Positions 16,572 through 24,622 of a DNA stretch of 64,000 nucleotides are shown piece after piece. This stretch comes from Vulcanimicrobium sp035943995 (lineage in GTDB: Bacteria > Vulcanimicrobiota > Vulcanimicrobiia > Vulcanimicrobiales > Vulcanimicrobiaceae), in contig DASZBS010000024.1 of assembly GCA_035943995.1 (NCBI GenBank), positions 1 through 64,000 on the forward strand, written 5' to 3'. How positions within the stretch are numbered: the stretch's first letter is position 1; every line of letters begins with the position of its first letter. The notes under the pieces are model-generated. The model did not search any database. It was not told the DNA's origin and was given only the letters and a program-made list of their open reading frames with translations. The translations under genes were made by a program, and so were the position numbers.

Positions 16572-17117
16572 ATGTCCATGAGCGCCCCGACGCACGCCGA
16601 GCTGCAGCACATCAAAGAGCCCGCGACGCCGATTGCCGGCCCGTACGGCCACCCGTTCCACCCGATCGCGGTGACGATCCCCATCGGCACGTGGGTCGCC
16701 AGCTTGCTGTTCGACGTCGCATCGCAACGCAGCGACGAGCCGCGCGTGTTCGCGCGGGGCAGCGCGGAACTCGTCAAGACGGGACTGGTCGGCGGCGCGG
16801 GCGCGGCGTTTCTCGGCTTTCTCGACTATCTGAAGATCCCGAAGAAGAGCGCGGCCGGCGTGACGGCGACGACGCACCTTGCGCTCAACGTGACCTGCAT
16901 GGCGCTGTACGCGATGAACCTCGCACAGCGCGAGCGGCGCTTGCGCGCGGCGGGCACGCGCGATGCCGCCGTGTCCCGGAACGAAATCGGGCTCTCGCTG
17001 CTCGCGCTGAGCCTGCTCGGCGCGTCCGGCTGGCTGGGCGGAATGCTGTCGTACCATTTCGGCGTGCGCGTCGCCGACGAGCGCACGCAGCTCGCAGGGT
17101 TGCAGCCCGTCGTATGA
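16572..17117 (+). CDS. DUF2231 family membrane protein
   Basis: 181 residues with about four transmembrane segments. The family marker GHPFHPIAVTIPIGTWVASL opens the protein, and the end GWLGGMLSYHFGVRV is also typical. Conserved His residues in these membrane helices suggest haem or metal binding, but no function is proven for the family. The following monooxygenase gene starts in its stop codon (ATGA), so both are translated together. Confidence 0.85.
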   Translation: MSMSAPTHAELQHIKEPATPIAGPYGHPFHPIAVTIPIGTWVASLLFDVASQRSDEPRVFARGSAELVKTGLVGGAGAAFLGFLDYLKIPKKSAAGVTATTHLALNVTCMALYAMNLAQRERRLRAAGTRDAAVSRNEIGLSLLALSLLGASGWLGGMLSYHFGVRVADERTQLAGLQPVV

Positions 17118-18280
17118 TGCCGCTCCCGCTGCTGATTGCGGGCGGCGGGATCGGCGGGCTCGCCGCGGCGCTCGCGGTCGCGCGCACCGGCCGGACCGTG
17201 CGCGTGCTCGAACGCGCCGCGCAGTTCGGCGAGATCGGTGCCGGGTTACAGCTCGCGCCCAACGCGTCGCACGCGCTCGCGCGGCTCGGCGTGCTGGACG
17301 CGATCGCGCCGTACGCGGTGTTCCCGCACCGTCTCGTGTGGCGCGACGCGCGCAGCGGCGCGCAGGTCACCGCGCTGGACCTCGGCGAGCGTTTTCGCGC
17401 GCACTACGGCCACCCGTACGTCGTGATGCACCGCGGCGATCTGCTCGACGTGCTGCTGGCCGCGTGCCGTGCCGATGCGCGCATCGTGCTCGAACCGTCG
17501 CGCGACGTGGTCGGCGTCGAAGACCGGGGCGAAGGCGTGCGCGCGGTGTGCGCCGACGGCACGACGTATCACGGCACCGCGCTCGTCGCCGCCGACGGGC
17601 TATGGTCGCGGCTGCGCAAGCTCGTGCACGACGACGGCGAGCCCGTCGCCGCGCGCTACGTCGCGTACCGCGGCACGCTGCCGGTCGCGGAGCTGTGGGA
17701 AGGTGCCGGGCTCGACGACGTGACGCTGTGGACCGCACCCGGCCTGCACTTCGTGCAGTACCCGATCCGCGGCGGGCAGTTGTTCAATCAAGTTGCGGTG
17801 TTCCACAGCGACCGCTATCGGTCCGACTCCGATGACTGGGGGACCGCCGACGAGCTCGACGCGCACTTCGCCGTGGGGTGCGCGGCCGTGCAGGCCGGCA
17901 TTGCGCGCATCCGGCGCGACCGCCGCTGGACGATGTACGACCGCGAGCCGATCGCGGACTGGAGCCGCGGCCGGCTGGCGCTGCTCGGCGACGCCGCGCA
18001 CCCGATGCTGCAATACCTTGCGCAAGGCGCGTGCCAAGCGCTCGAAGACGCGGTCGTGCTCGCAGGCGCGCTGGCCGCGCACGACGATCCGGCGACCGCG
18101 TTCGTGGCGTATCGCGACGCCCGGTATCTGCGCACCGCGCGCGTGCAGTACAGCGCGCGCGTGTTCGGCGAGATCTGGCACGTGGGCGACGTCGGCGCCA
18201 CGCTGCGCGACGCGATGCTGGCGTCGCGGCATGATGACGACTTCAGCCACGTCGAATGGCTGTACGGCTGGCGGCCGTGA
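17114..18280 (+). CDS. FAD-dependent monooxygenase, salicylate/3-hydroxybenzoate hydroxylase-like
   Basis: 388 residues from the ATG at 17114. The dinucleotide-binding GGGIGGLAAALA opens the protein, followed by EIGAGLQLAPNA. The second FAD motif is LALLGDAAHPMLQYLAQGACQALEDAVVLA-like, with Gly-Asp contacting the ribityl chain. This set is that of class A aromatic hydroxylases such as salicylate and 3-hydroxybenzoate 6-hydroxylases, which insert one oxygen into a phenolic ring using NAD(P)H. No ring-cleavage genes are adjacent, so the substrate is open. It is coupled to the DUF2231 gene. Confidence 0.85.
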   Translation: MMPLPLLIAGGGIGGLAAALAVARTGRTVRVLERAAQFGEIGAGLQLAPNASHALARLGVLDAIAPYAVFPHRLVWRDARSGAQVTALDLGERFRAHYGHPYVVMHRGDLLDVLLAACRADARIVLEPSRDVVGVEDRGEGVRAVCADGTTYHGTALVAADGLWSRLRKLVHDDGEPVAARYVAYRGTLPVAELWEGAGLDDVTLWTAPGLHFVQYPIRGGQLFNQVAVFHSDRYRSDSDDWGTADELDAHFAVGCAAVQAGIARIRRDRRWTMYDREPIADWSRGRLALLGDAAHPMLQYLAQGACQALEDAVVLAGALAAHDDPATAFVAYRDARYLRTARVQYSARVFGEIWHVGDVGATLRDAMLASRHDDDFSHVEWLYGWRP

Positions 18281-18306
18281 TCACCGGCGGAGCCACGGTG
18301 GTGGCG

Positions 18307-18330
18307 CACCCTTCGACAGGCTCAGGGTGA
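18307..18330 (+). repeat. HPEPVEG-type intergenic repeat
   Basis: CCCTTCGACAGGCTCAGGG (within 18307-18330, flanked by AC and TG) sits in the 136-bp gap before valS. Read on the minus strand it spells His-Pro-Glu-Pro-Val-Glu-Gly. This short element with complementary ends (ACCCT and AGGGT) is known to me as a dispersed sequence in many GC-rich genomes. It occurs once in this window. Confidence 0.55.
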
Positions 18331-18416
18331 CAGGCTTCCCACGACCGCGGGCGACGATTATCGGAGAGGCCCGTCGTCGGAGGAACACCTTGACGACATT
18401 GATCAAGATTGTATAG

Positions 18417-21089
18417 GTGACCACGCCCGACCGACCCGAGCTGCCGAAGACCTACGATCCTGCCGAAGTCGAGCCGCGCCTCTACGCGCGCTCGCTCGAG
18501 TCCGGCGTCTTCCACGAGGAGCCCGATCCCGCGCGGCCGCCGTTCGTCATCTCGATGCCGCCGCCGAACATCACCGGGCGCGCGCACCTCGGGCACGGTT
18601 CGACGTACACGCCGCAGGACGTGCTGACGCGCTATCACCGCATGCTCGGCGAGAACGCCGACTGGCTCCCCGGTCAAGACCACGCCGCGATCGCGACGGA
18701 GACCGTGCTCATCCGCGAGCTCGCGAAGGAAGGCGCGACGCGCGAGTCGCTCGGCCGCGACGCATATCTCGCGCGCGCCTGGCGCTGGCGCGAGCAGTAC
18801 GGCGGCGAGATCGACGAAGCGTTCCAGCGGCTCGGTTTCGGGCCCGATTGGGAACGCGCGCGCTTCACGCTGGACGCCGGCTTGTCGGCCGCCGTCACCA
18901 AAGTGTTCGTCGACCTCTATAATGACGGTCTGGTCTACCGCGGCACGCGCCTCGTCAACTGGGATCCACAGGCGCAGTCGACGCTCTCCGATGCGGAAGT
19001 CGAAGACGAAGAGCGCGACACGTTCATGTGGCACATCCGCTACCTCGCGGAGAACGGCGGCGACGGGCTGGTCATCGCGACGACGCGGCCGGAGACGTAC
19101 CTCGCGGACGTCGCGGTCGCGGTGCACCCGGACGACGAGCGCTACCGTCATCTCATCGGGAAGAACGTCGTGCTGCCGATCGTCGATCGCGCGATCCCGG
19201 TGATCGCCGACGCCGCAGTCGACCCCGCGTTCGGCACGGGCGCGGTCAAGGTGACGCCCGCGCACGACGCGACCGATTACGAGATCGGCCAGCGCCACGC
19301 GCTGCCGATGCCGACGGTGATCGACTTCGACGGCCGCGTCGCGGCGCCGATCTGGCGCTACGACGAGACGCCCGAACGCCGCGCGCCGATCGACGCGCAG
19401 GCGGAGAAGATGCGCGCGTTCGTGGGCTTCGACCGCTTCGAGGCGCGCAAGCGCATCGTCGACGAGCTGCGCGTGCGCGGTGCGCTCGTGGACGAAAAGC
19501 CGTACCGCACCAAGCTGCCGCTCAGCTCGCGCACGCACGCGGTGATCGAGCCGCTCCTGTCGCTGCAATGGTTCGTCACGGTGCAGCCGCTCGCGCAGCC
19601 CGCGCTCGAAGCCTACCGCAGCGGGGCGCTGCGTTTCGTGCCGGAACGATTCGGCCGCACCTACGCCGCCGGCCTCGAGAACATCCGCGACTGGAACATC
19701 TCGCGCCAGGTGTGGTGGGGTCATCAGCTTCCGGTGTGGTACACGCCGGACGACGACGTGGTCGTCGCGCACGACGAAGACGAAGCGAAGCGCGTCGCGC
19801 GCGAACGCTACGGCAGCGACGAGCTGCGGCGCGATCCCGACACGCTGGACACGTGGTTCAGCTCGGGCCTGTGGCCGTTCTCGATCCTGGGCTGGCCGGA
19901 GCGCACGCCCGAGCTCGACCACTGGTATCCCAATCAGGTGATGGTCACCAGTCGCGACATCATCTTCCTGTGGGTGTCGCGCATGGTGATGCTCGGGCTG
20001 CGCTTCGTCGGCAAGCTCCCGTTCGAGACGGTGTTCGTGACGCCGCTGGTGTTCGACATGCACGGCCGCAAGATGTCGAAGTCGCTGCAGAACGCGATCG
20101 ACCCGATGGTCGACCTCGTCCCGAAGTACGGCGCCGACGGCACGCGCTTCGGGATTCTGCGCCAGATGCGCCTGGAATCGCAGGAACTGCGCTTCGACGA
20201 GCGCTACTGCGACGAGGCGAAGCGCTTCGCGACCAAGCTGTGGAACGCGCTGCGCTACACCTGCGCGCTGCCCGAAGGCCTCCCCGGCGCCGCGGTGCTG
20301 CCCGCACGCGAGAAGCTCACGCTCGCCGACAAGTGGATCCTCACCGAATTGCGCGCGTGCGCCGAGACGGTGACGCACGCGTACGACGGGTTTGCGTTCG
20401 GCGTCGCGGCGGACGCGCTCTTGCAGTTCGGCTGGTACACATTCTGCGACTGGTACGTCGAGGCGACGAAGGCCGAGGGCCAGCAGCAGACGCGCGGCGC
20501 GGTGCTGTCGTTCGTGCTCAACACGTTCGTGCGCGCGATGCACCCGATCGCGCCGTTCGTCACCGAGGAGATCTGGCTGACGCTTCCGCACGACGGCGCC
20601 ACGATCGTCACCGCATCGTGGCCCGACCTCGCGGAGATCCCTTCGTTCCCGGACGACGCCGCCGTGTTCGGTGCGGTGATCGACAAGGTCGAGCAGCTTC
20701 GCAACGCGCGCTCGGAGTGGGCGATCGCTCCGAAGGACTGGATGCGCGTGGAAGTCCCGGCGACGCTCTCCACGGAGCGCGGCATCGTCGAGACGATCGC
20801 GACGCTCGCGCGCGCGCAGATCAGCACGTACGACGGCGGCGACGGCAGCGTCCGCGACCGCATCCTCGCCGTGCGCGGCGTCGCGGACACCACCAAGCTG
20901 CGCGAGCGCTACACGCGCGAGATCGCGCGTCTAGAATCCGAGGTCGCCCGCTCGGAGAAGAAGCTCGCAAACGAAAGCTTCGTCGCGAAAGCATCGGCCG
21001 ACGTCGTCGCCGCGGAGCGCGCGAAGCTCGAGGAGTACCGCCGCGAGCTCGACCGCACCCGCGCGGCGCTCGCGGCTCTGGGCGATTAG
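18417..21089 (+). CDS. valS: Valine--tRNA ligase
   Basis: 890 residues; charges tRNA-Val. The class I signature HLGH is at residues 57-60 (PPNITGRAHLGHG), and KMSKS is near 552-556. Between them lies the CP1 editing domain with TTRPETYLADVAVAV and a conserved Asp that hydrolyses Thr-tRNA. The C-terminus is a Glu/Arg/Lys-rich coiled coil that contacts tRNA, as usual for ValRS. The start is a GTG at 18417 with no evident ribosome-binding site; TATAG directly precedes it. The gap upstream is too short for a T-box leader. Confidence 0.95.
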   Translation: MTTPDRPELPKTYDPAEVEPRLYARSLESGVFHEEPDPARPPFVISMPPPNITGRAHLGHGSTYTPQDVLTRYHRMLGENADWLPGQDHAAIATETVLIRELAKEGATRESLGRDAYLARAWRWREQYGGEIDEAFQRLGFGPDWERARFTLDAGLSAAVTKVFVDLYNDGLVYRGTRLVNWDPQAQSTLSDAEVEDEERDTFMWHIRYLAENGGDGLVIATTRPETYLADVAVAVHPDDERYRHLIGKNVVLPIVDRAIPVIADAAVDPAFGTGAVKVTPAHDATDYEIGQRHALPMPTVIDFDGRVAAPIWRYDETPERRAPIDAQAEKMRAFVGFDRFEARKRIVDELRVRGALVDEKPYRTKLPLSSRTHAVIEPLLSLQWFVTVQPLAQPALEAYRSGALRFVPERFGRTYAAGLENIRDWNISRQVWWGHQLPVWYTPDDDVVVAHDEDEAKRVARERYGSDELRRDPDTLDTWFSSGLWPFSILGWPERTPELDHWYPNQVMVTSRDIIFLWVSRMVMLGLRFVGKLPFETVFVTPLVFDMHGRKMSKSLQNAIDPMVDLVPKYGADGTRFGILRQMRLESQELRFDERYCDEAKRFATKLWNALRYTCALPEGLPGAAVLPAREKLTLADKWILTELRACAETVTHAYDGFAFGVAADALLQFGWYTFCDWYVEATKAEGQQQTRGAVLSFVLNTFVRAMHPIAPFVTEEIWLTLPHDGATIVTASWPDLAEIPSFPDDAAVFGAVIDKVEQLRNARSEWAIAPKDWMRVEVPATLSTERGIVETIATLARAQISTYDGGDGSVRDRILAVRGVADTTKLRERYTREIARLESEVARSEKKLANESFVAKASADVVAAERAKLEEYRRELDRTRAALAALGD

Positions 21090-21098
21090 CCGGGGCCT

Positions 21099-21584
21099 TT
21101 ATCCCGACGTGCGCACGAGGCTCGGCTCCGGTTCGTCCGCGCCGCGGCCGGGGACCGCGCGGACGTGGCGCGGGTCGAGCCGCTCGCCGCAGTGGCCGCA
21201 CACGGTCTTCGGATCGGCGCGGTGCTCGCACGTCGCGTGCATCAGCACGACGGGCGGGCCGTCCTGCGCGTACCAGCGGTCGCCCCAGCCCAGCAGCGCG
21301 ACGATCACCGGATAGAGATCGCGGCCTTTCGCCGTGAGCCGGTACTCCACGCGCACCGGGCGCTCCTGATACGCGTGCTCCTCGAGCACACCGTGCTCCA
21401 CGAGACGCCGCAGTCGCGCGGCGAGGATGTTCGGCGCGATGCCGAGCCGCTCGATGAATGCGTCGAAGCGGCGCACGCCGCGGAACGACTCGCGGATCAC
21501 GAGCAGCGTCCACCACTCACCCACCACGTCGAGTGCGCGGGCGATCGAGCAGTTCATCTCGTCGAAGCTGCGCCGTTTGGCCAT
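21099..21584 (-). CDS. HxlR-family transcriptional regulator with C-terminal Cys motif
   Basis: 161 residues from the ATG at 21584, which has an almost perfect ribosome-binding sequence, GGAGGTGATC, eight bases upstream; a GTG inside that sequence is not the start. The HxlR winged helix is clear: CSIARALDVVGEWWTLLVIRE opens it, then RFDAFIERLGIAPNILAARL (recognition helix) and a wing with ERPVRVEYRLT. The C-terminal tail has CEHRADPKTVCGHCG, which could bind zinc or sense redox state. It is divergent from the thioesterase gene, its likely target. Confidence 0.85.
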   Translation of the reverse strand: MAKRRSFDEMNCSIARALDVVGEWWTLLVIRESFRGVRRFDAFIERLGIAPNILAARLRRLVEHGVLEEHAYQERPVRVEYRLTAKGRDLYPVIVALLGWGDRWYAQDGPPVVLMHATCEHRADPKTVCGHCGERLDPRHVRAVPGRGADEPEPSLVRTSG

Positions 21585-21630
21585 TGCGATCACCTCCGGA
21601 AGGAGACATCGACGCGGCGGTCATAAGTTC

Positions 21631-21645
21631 CTTGCATGATGCAAG
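21631..21645. promoter_or_regulatory. Candidate HxlR operator overlapping the thioesterase start
   Basis: CTTGCATGATGCAAG is a 15-bp palindrome with 7-bp arms and one central base, lying across the ATGATG start of the thioesterase gene and 47 bp from the start of the divergent HxlR-type gene. Bound regulator would block transcription or translation of the thioesterase gene. The site is inferred from symmetry only. Confidence 0.4.
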
Positions 21646-22139
21646 TCACTCGCGAGCGCCTCGTCACCTGGGAAGACCCGCACGCCTCGGCGGGCGCTCT
21701 TCGGGACCTGTCCGGCATCGAGGCGATCCGCGCCGTGCGCGACGGGCGCGTCCCGCCGCCGCCGATCGCGCGGCTCATGAACTTCACGATCGTCGAGGCC
21801 GAGGAAGGCCGCGTCGTGTTCGAAGGTTATCCGGGCGAAGAGCACTACAACCCGATCGGCGTCGTGCACGGCGGCTTCGCGTTGGCGCTGTTCGACTCGG
21901 CGATGGGCTGCGCGATCCATACGACGCTGCCGCAAGGCGTCGCCTACACGACCACCGACGTCCAAGTGCGCTTCATCCGCGGCATCACCAAAGATACCGG
22001 CCCCGTCCGATGCGAAGCGACGGTGATCCACGTCGGTCGCTCGACCGCGGTCGCCGAAGCAAAGCTCTACGATAGCGAGCGGCGCGTGCTCGGCACCGGA
22101 ACGACGGGCTGCGCAGTTTTACGCCCTGCGAGTCGCTGA
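21636..22139 (+). CDS. Hotdog-fold thioesterase, PaaI-like
   Basis: 167 residues. The hotdog active-site block HGGFALALFDSAMGCAI is typical of PaaI and 4HBT-type thioesterases, with NPIGVVHGG just before it. TTDVQVRFIRGI and VIHVGRSTAVAEAKLYD follow, as in acyl-CoA thioesterases that act on phenylacetyl- or hydroxybenzoyl-CoA. The start lacks a ribosome-binding site, so a leaderless mRNA is possible; CATAAG 8 bases upstream is a weak -10 candidate. Divergent from an HxlR regulator, a pairing common for stress or aromatic-compound genes. Confidence 0.85.
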   Translation: MMQVTRERLVTWEDPHASAGALRDLSGIEAIRAVRDGRVPPPPIARLMNFTIVEAEEGRVVFEGYPGEEHYNPIGVVHGGFALALFDSAMGCAIHTTLPQGVAYTTTDVQVRFIRGITKDTGPVRCEATVIHVGRSTAVAEAKLYDSERRVLGTGTTGCAVLRPASR

Positions 22140-22240
22140 ATTCCAACCACTTCACCGTCGCGTAATAGCCAATCAACTTCGAGGGCAACATACCTTCCGG
22201 GCGCCGGATCCGAGTCAAAGTGAGCTGGGATCGCCGTCAT
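22067..22240 (-). CDS. Short hypothetical ORF, possible gene fragment
   Basis: 57 codons from the ATG at 22240. The first 40 residues look like coding sequence (PAHFDSDPAPGRYVALEVDW, then LLRDGEVVGIQ) with lower GC and more mixed codons than neighbouring genes. The last part runs antisense through the end of the thioesterase gene and is unlikely to be real. It may be the remainder of a gene broken by rearrangement. Function unknown. Confidence 0.25.
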   Translation of the reverse strand: MTAIPAHFDSDPAPGRYVALEVDWLLRDGEVVGIQRLAGRKTAQPVVPVPSTRRSLS

Positions 22241-22282
22241 TACACCGTGACCGTACACACGATCTAAGCCATCGTGAATCAC

Positions 22283-22780
22283 ATGACCGACCCGATCGTC
22301 TCAACCGACGTGTTGACGACAGAAGTCAAGGAACTCGCGCCCGGGGTGCGACTCGTCATCACCAATATTCCGATGATCCGCCGCACGGGTGGCGGCCGTG
22401 ACGATACACGCTGGTACTTCACCCTGGAGGCCGCGTACCAGGTGATTTACCTCCGCCAACTCGCTCGAATCCTTATGGCGGAGGGCGAGACCGACATCCG
22501 GCTCGACTTCGGCGACGACGCCTCTATCGGTCGTCGTGCATTCGAAGCACGTGTGCGAGCGCTTCGAGAGCGAGACCGTAAGCGATATGATAGCCGACGC
22601 CGCGCACGCTGGTCTCGATCGGAAACTCCCACGCCGGCGGCGTTAGGCCGAGCGCGGGTACGACGAAGAGGTTCGCCGGGCAGATCGCGATGCCGTACAT
22701 TGCGCCGAAGCCTGCGCGCAGCCACGGCGCTCGCTTCGCGGCGGCGGGGTAGAGCACCGCGAACGCGACGCCGATGCTGA
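22283..22780 (+). CDS. Hypothetical ORF, probably truncated at the 3' end
   Basis: From the ATG at 22283 (GTG at 22274 also in frame), the first 80 residues appear coding (KELAPGVRLVITNIPMIRR, WYFTLEAAYQVIYLRQLARI, then an acidic LDFGDD stretch). Beyond about 22525 the frame is the antisense of the next gene, becomes Arg-rich and loses protein character. I read this as a gene whose 3' half has been lost. No family is recognised. Confidence 0.3.
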   Translation: MTDPIVSTDVLTTEVKELAPGVRLVITNIPMIRRTGGGRDDTRWYFTLEAAYQVIYLRQLARILMAEGETDIRLDFGDDASIGRRAFEARVRALRERDRKRYDSRRRARWSRSETPTPAALGRARVRRRGSPGRSRCRTLRRSLRAATALASRRRGRAPRTRRRC

Positions 22781-23009
22781 CGTGCGCGGCGCGGCCCCAC
22801 AGGACCGTTTCTTCGTGCGTCGGCTCGCGGCCGAACGCGCGCATCACGGCGCGCGCGAACTGGCCCGGGCCGGTCACGTCCTCGAGCTCGGCCTCGCGGC
22901 GGTGGACGTCCTCCGACTGCGTCGCGTAGATCAGCTCGTCGGCGCGGTCCATGATCCAGGTCGCGGCCAAGCCCGCGGCGACGGCCTTCGCGATTCGCAG
23001 CGCACTCAT
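22524..23009 (-). CDS. DUF1440-like membrane protein
   Basis: 161 residues from the ATG at 23009. The sequence has about four hydrophobic helices: an N-terminal KAVAAGLAATWIMDRADELI, then HVSIGVAFAVLYPAAA, GFGAMYGIAICPANLFVVPAL and VGYHIAYGLALEALAHVL. The IMD and YGIA features resemble DUF1440/YagU-type inner-membrane proteins of uncertain role. It is transcribed divergently from pyrR with only 58 bp between, so any pyr leader sequence would fall within or very near this gene. Confidence 0.6.
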   Translation of the reverse strand: MSALRIAKAVAAGLAATWIMDRADELIYATQSEDVHRREAELEDVTGPGQFARAVMRAFGREPTHEETVLWGRAAHVSIGVAFAVLYPAAAKRAPWLRAGFGAMYGIAICPANLFVVPALGLTPPAWEFPIETSVRGVGYHIAYGLALEALAHVLRMHDDR

Positions 23010-23067
23010 CGTCACGACCCGTACCCGTCGAAGGCGAAGCCGGACCGGGACGACGAAGGCTAGGTCG

Positions 23068-23622
23068 ATGCAGACCGCGGTGGCGAGGCGACGCGTCCTG
23101 ATGTCGCCCGACGAGATCGACCGGGCGATCGCGCGGATGGCCCACCAGATCGTCGAACCCGAGGACGCCCAGGACGGGCTGCTCCTCATCGGGATCCGCC
23201 GCGGCGGGGAAGCCCTCGCCCGGCGGCTCGCGTCGAAGATCGCCGAGGTTCGCGGCTCGCTGCCCCAGCTCGGCTTCCTCAACGTGAACCTCTACCGCGA
23301 CGACGACGTCGCCCGCGAGCTGCCGGAGTCGGAGATTCGCAGCGGGATCACCGGGCAGACGGTCGTGCTCGTCGACGACGTCCTCTACACCGGGCGCACC
23401 GTGCGCGCGGCGCTGGACGCCGTGACCGACCTGGGCCGCCCGCGCGCGATCCGGCTCGCGGTGCTCGTCGACCGCGGGCTGCGCGAGCTGCCGGTGCAGC
23501 CCGACTATCTCGGGAAGATCATCCCGACGAGCAGGCGCGAGCACATCGACGTGCTGCTAGCGGCGCAGCGTTCCGACGCCGACGTGGTGACGGTGCACGA
23601 CGCGGACCGTGCCGCCCCGTAG
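23068..23622 (+). CDS. pyrR: Bifunctional PyrR regulator / uracil phosphoribosyltransferase
   Basis: 184 residues. PyrR senses UMP and binds pyr mRNA to cause attenuation; many also convert uracil to UMP. The PRPP-binding loop VVLVDDVLYTGRTVRA is at about 99-114, and GLLLIGIRRGGEALARRLA (38-55) and RDD complete the PRTase fold. The order pyrR-pyrB-pyrC-carA matches classic PyrR-controlled operons. The leader before pyrR is only 58 bp and I see no terminator/antiterminator pair in it. The pyrB start lies inside its 3' end. Confidence 0.92.
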   Translation: MQTAVARRRVLMSPDEIDRAIARMAHQIVEPEDAQDGLLLIGIRRGGEALARRLASKIAEVRGSLPQLGFLNVNLYRDDDVARELPESEIRSGITGQTVVLVDDVLYTGRTVRAALDAVTDLGRPRAIRLAVLVDRGLRELPVQPDYLGKIIPTSRREHIDVLLAAQRSDADVVTVHDADRAAP

Positions 23623-24523
23623 CCTGCTCGACGTCGACGACCTCGCCCCCGACGAGCTCGTCGCCGTCCTCGACCGCGCGGTGGCGTTTCGCGACGCGCT
23701 TCCGCCGCGCGATCTGTGCGCCGGCGTTCCGGTGCTCAACCTTTTCTTCGAAGCGTCGACGCGCACCGCGACGTCGTTCACGCTCGCCGAGCAGCGCGTC
23801 GGCGCCGACGTGATCACGTTCGCGCCCGGCGCGTCGAGCCTGGGCAAGGGCGAGACGATCGCCGACACGGCGCTGACGCTGCGCGGGATCGGCGTGCGCG
23901 TGATCGTCGTGCGCCATCCGGAGGCCGGCTTCGCGCGCCGGCTCGCCGACGTGTTCGACGGCAACGTGATCAACGCCGGCGACGGCACGCACGCGCATCC
24001 CACCCAAGCGCTGCTCGACCTGATGACGCTGCGCCAGGAGTTCCGCCGTTTCGACGGCTTGCGCGTCGCGATCGTCGGCGACATCCTGCACTCGCGCGTC
24101 GCTCGCTCGAACATCGTCGGGATGCGCGCGCTGGGGATCGACGTCACGCTGGTCGGCCCCGCCACGCTGTTGCCGCACGACTTCGCCGCCCCGGGCGTGC
24201 GGATCGAGCGCGACCTCGACGCCGTGCTCGCGCGCGCCGACGCGGTGATGATGCTGCGCATCCAACGCGAGCGCATCGAGTCGGGGCTCTTGCCGTCGCT
24301 GGACGACTACACGCAGCGCTACCAGCTCAACCGCGCGCGCCTGAGCTCGCTGCGCGACGACGCGATCATCCTGCACCCCGGCCCGTACAACCGCGGCGTG
24401 GAACTCACCGACGACGTGCTCGACGACCCGCGCTCGCGCTACGTCGCGCAGGTCCACAACGGCGTCTTCGTCCGCATGGCCGTGCTGGACTTGTTGGTGA
24501 ACGGCGCCCCGGTGCCGGCGTGA
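23609..24523 (+). CDS. pyrB: Aspartate carbamoyltransferase catalytic subunit
   Basis: 304 residues; makes carbamoyl aspartate from carbamoyl phosphate and aspartate. The carbamoyl-phosphate motif is FFEASTRTATSF. HPTQALLDL, MLRIQRER and HPGPYNRGVE follow, all standard for ATCase. The GTG start at 23609 lies within pyrR (14-base overlap). No pyrI regulatory subunit is present, consistent with the Bacillus-type unregulated enzyme. Confidence 0.95.
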   Translation: MPPRSLLDVDDLAPDELVAVLDRAVAFRDALPPRDLCAGVPVLNLFFEASTRTATSFTLAEQRVGADVITFAPGASSLGKGETIADTALTLRGIGVRVIVVRHPEAGFARRLADVFDGNVINAGDGTHAHPTQALLDLMTLRQEFRRFDGLRVAIVGDILHSRVARSNIVGMRALGIDVTLVGPATLLPHDFAAPGVRIERDLDAVLARADAVMMLRIQRERIESGLLPSLDDYTQRYQLNRARLSSLRDDAIILHPGPYNRGVELTDDVLDDPRSRYVAQVHNGVFVRMAVLDLLVNGAPVPA

Positions 24524-24535
24524 AAAGGAAGCAGA

Positions 24536-24552
24536 GTTGCGCGAAGCGCAAC
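24536..24552 (+). other. Intercistronic hairpin between pyrB and pyrC
   Basis: GTTGCGC and GCGCAAC form a 7-bp stem closed by a GAA loop in the 99-bp gap between pyrB and pyrC, the longest gap within the operon. No run of T follows, so it is not a classic terminator. It could stabilise or process the mRNA. Confidence 0.4.
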
Positions 24553-24622
24553 TTGCGAGTTTGCTGCGCGCTGCCGCGCGCCTGACGCAGTCGGCACGAA
24601 TGTGGCGAATTCCGGTGGCGTC

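Noticed and set aside
18281..18416. T-box leader for valS
   Set aside because: The gap is only 136 bp, contains no T-box consensus (TGGNACCGCG) and no terminator with T-run.
18243..20591. 782-codon minus-strand frame opposite valS
   Set aside because: Antisense shadow of valS; long open frames opposite GC-rich genes are expected and no family motif is visible.
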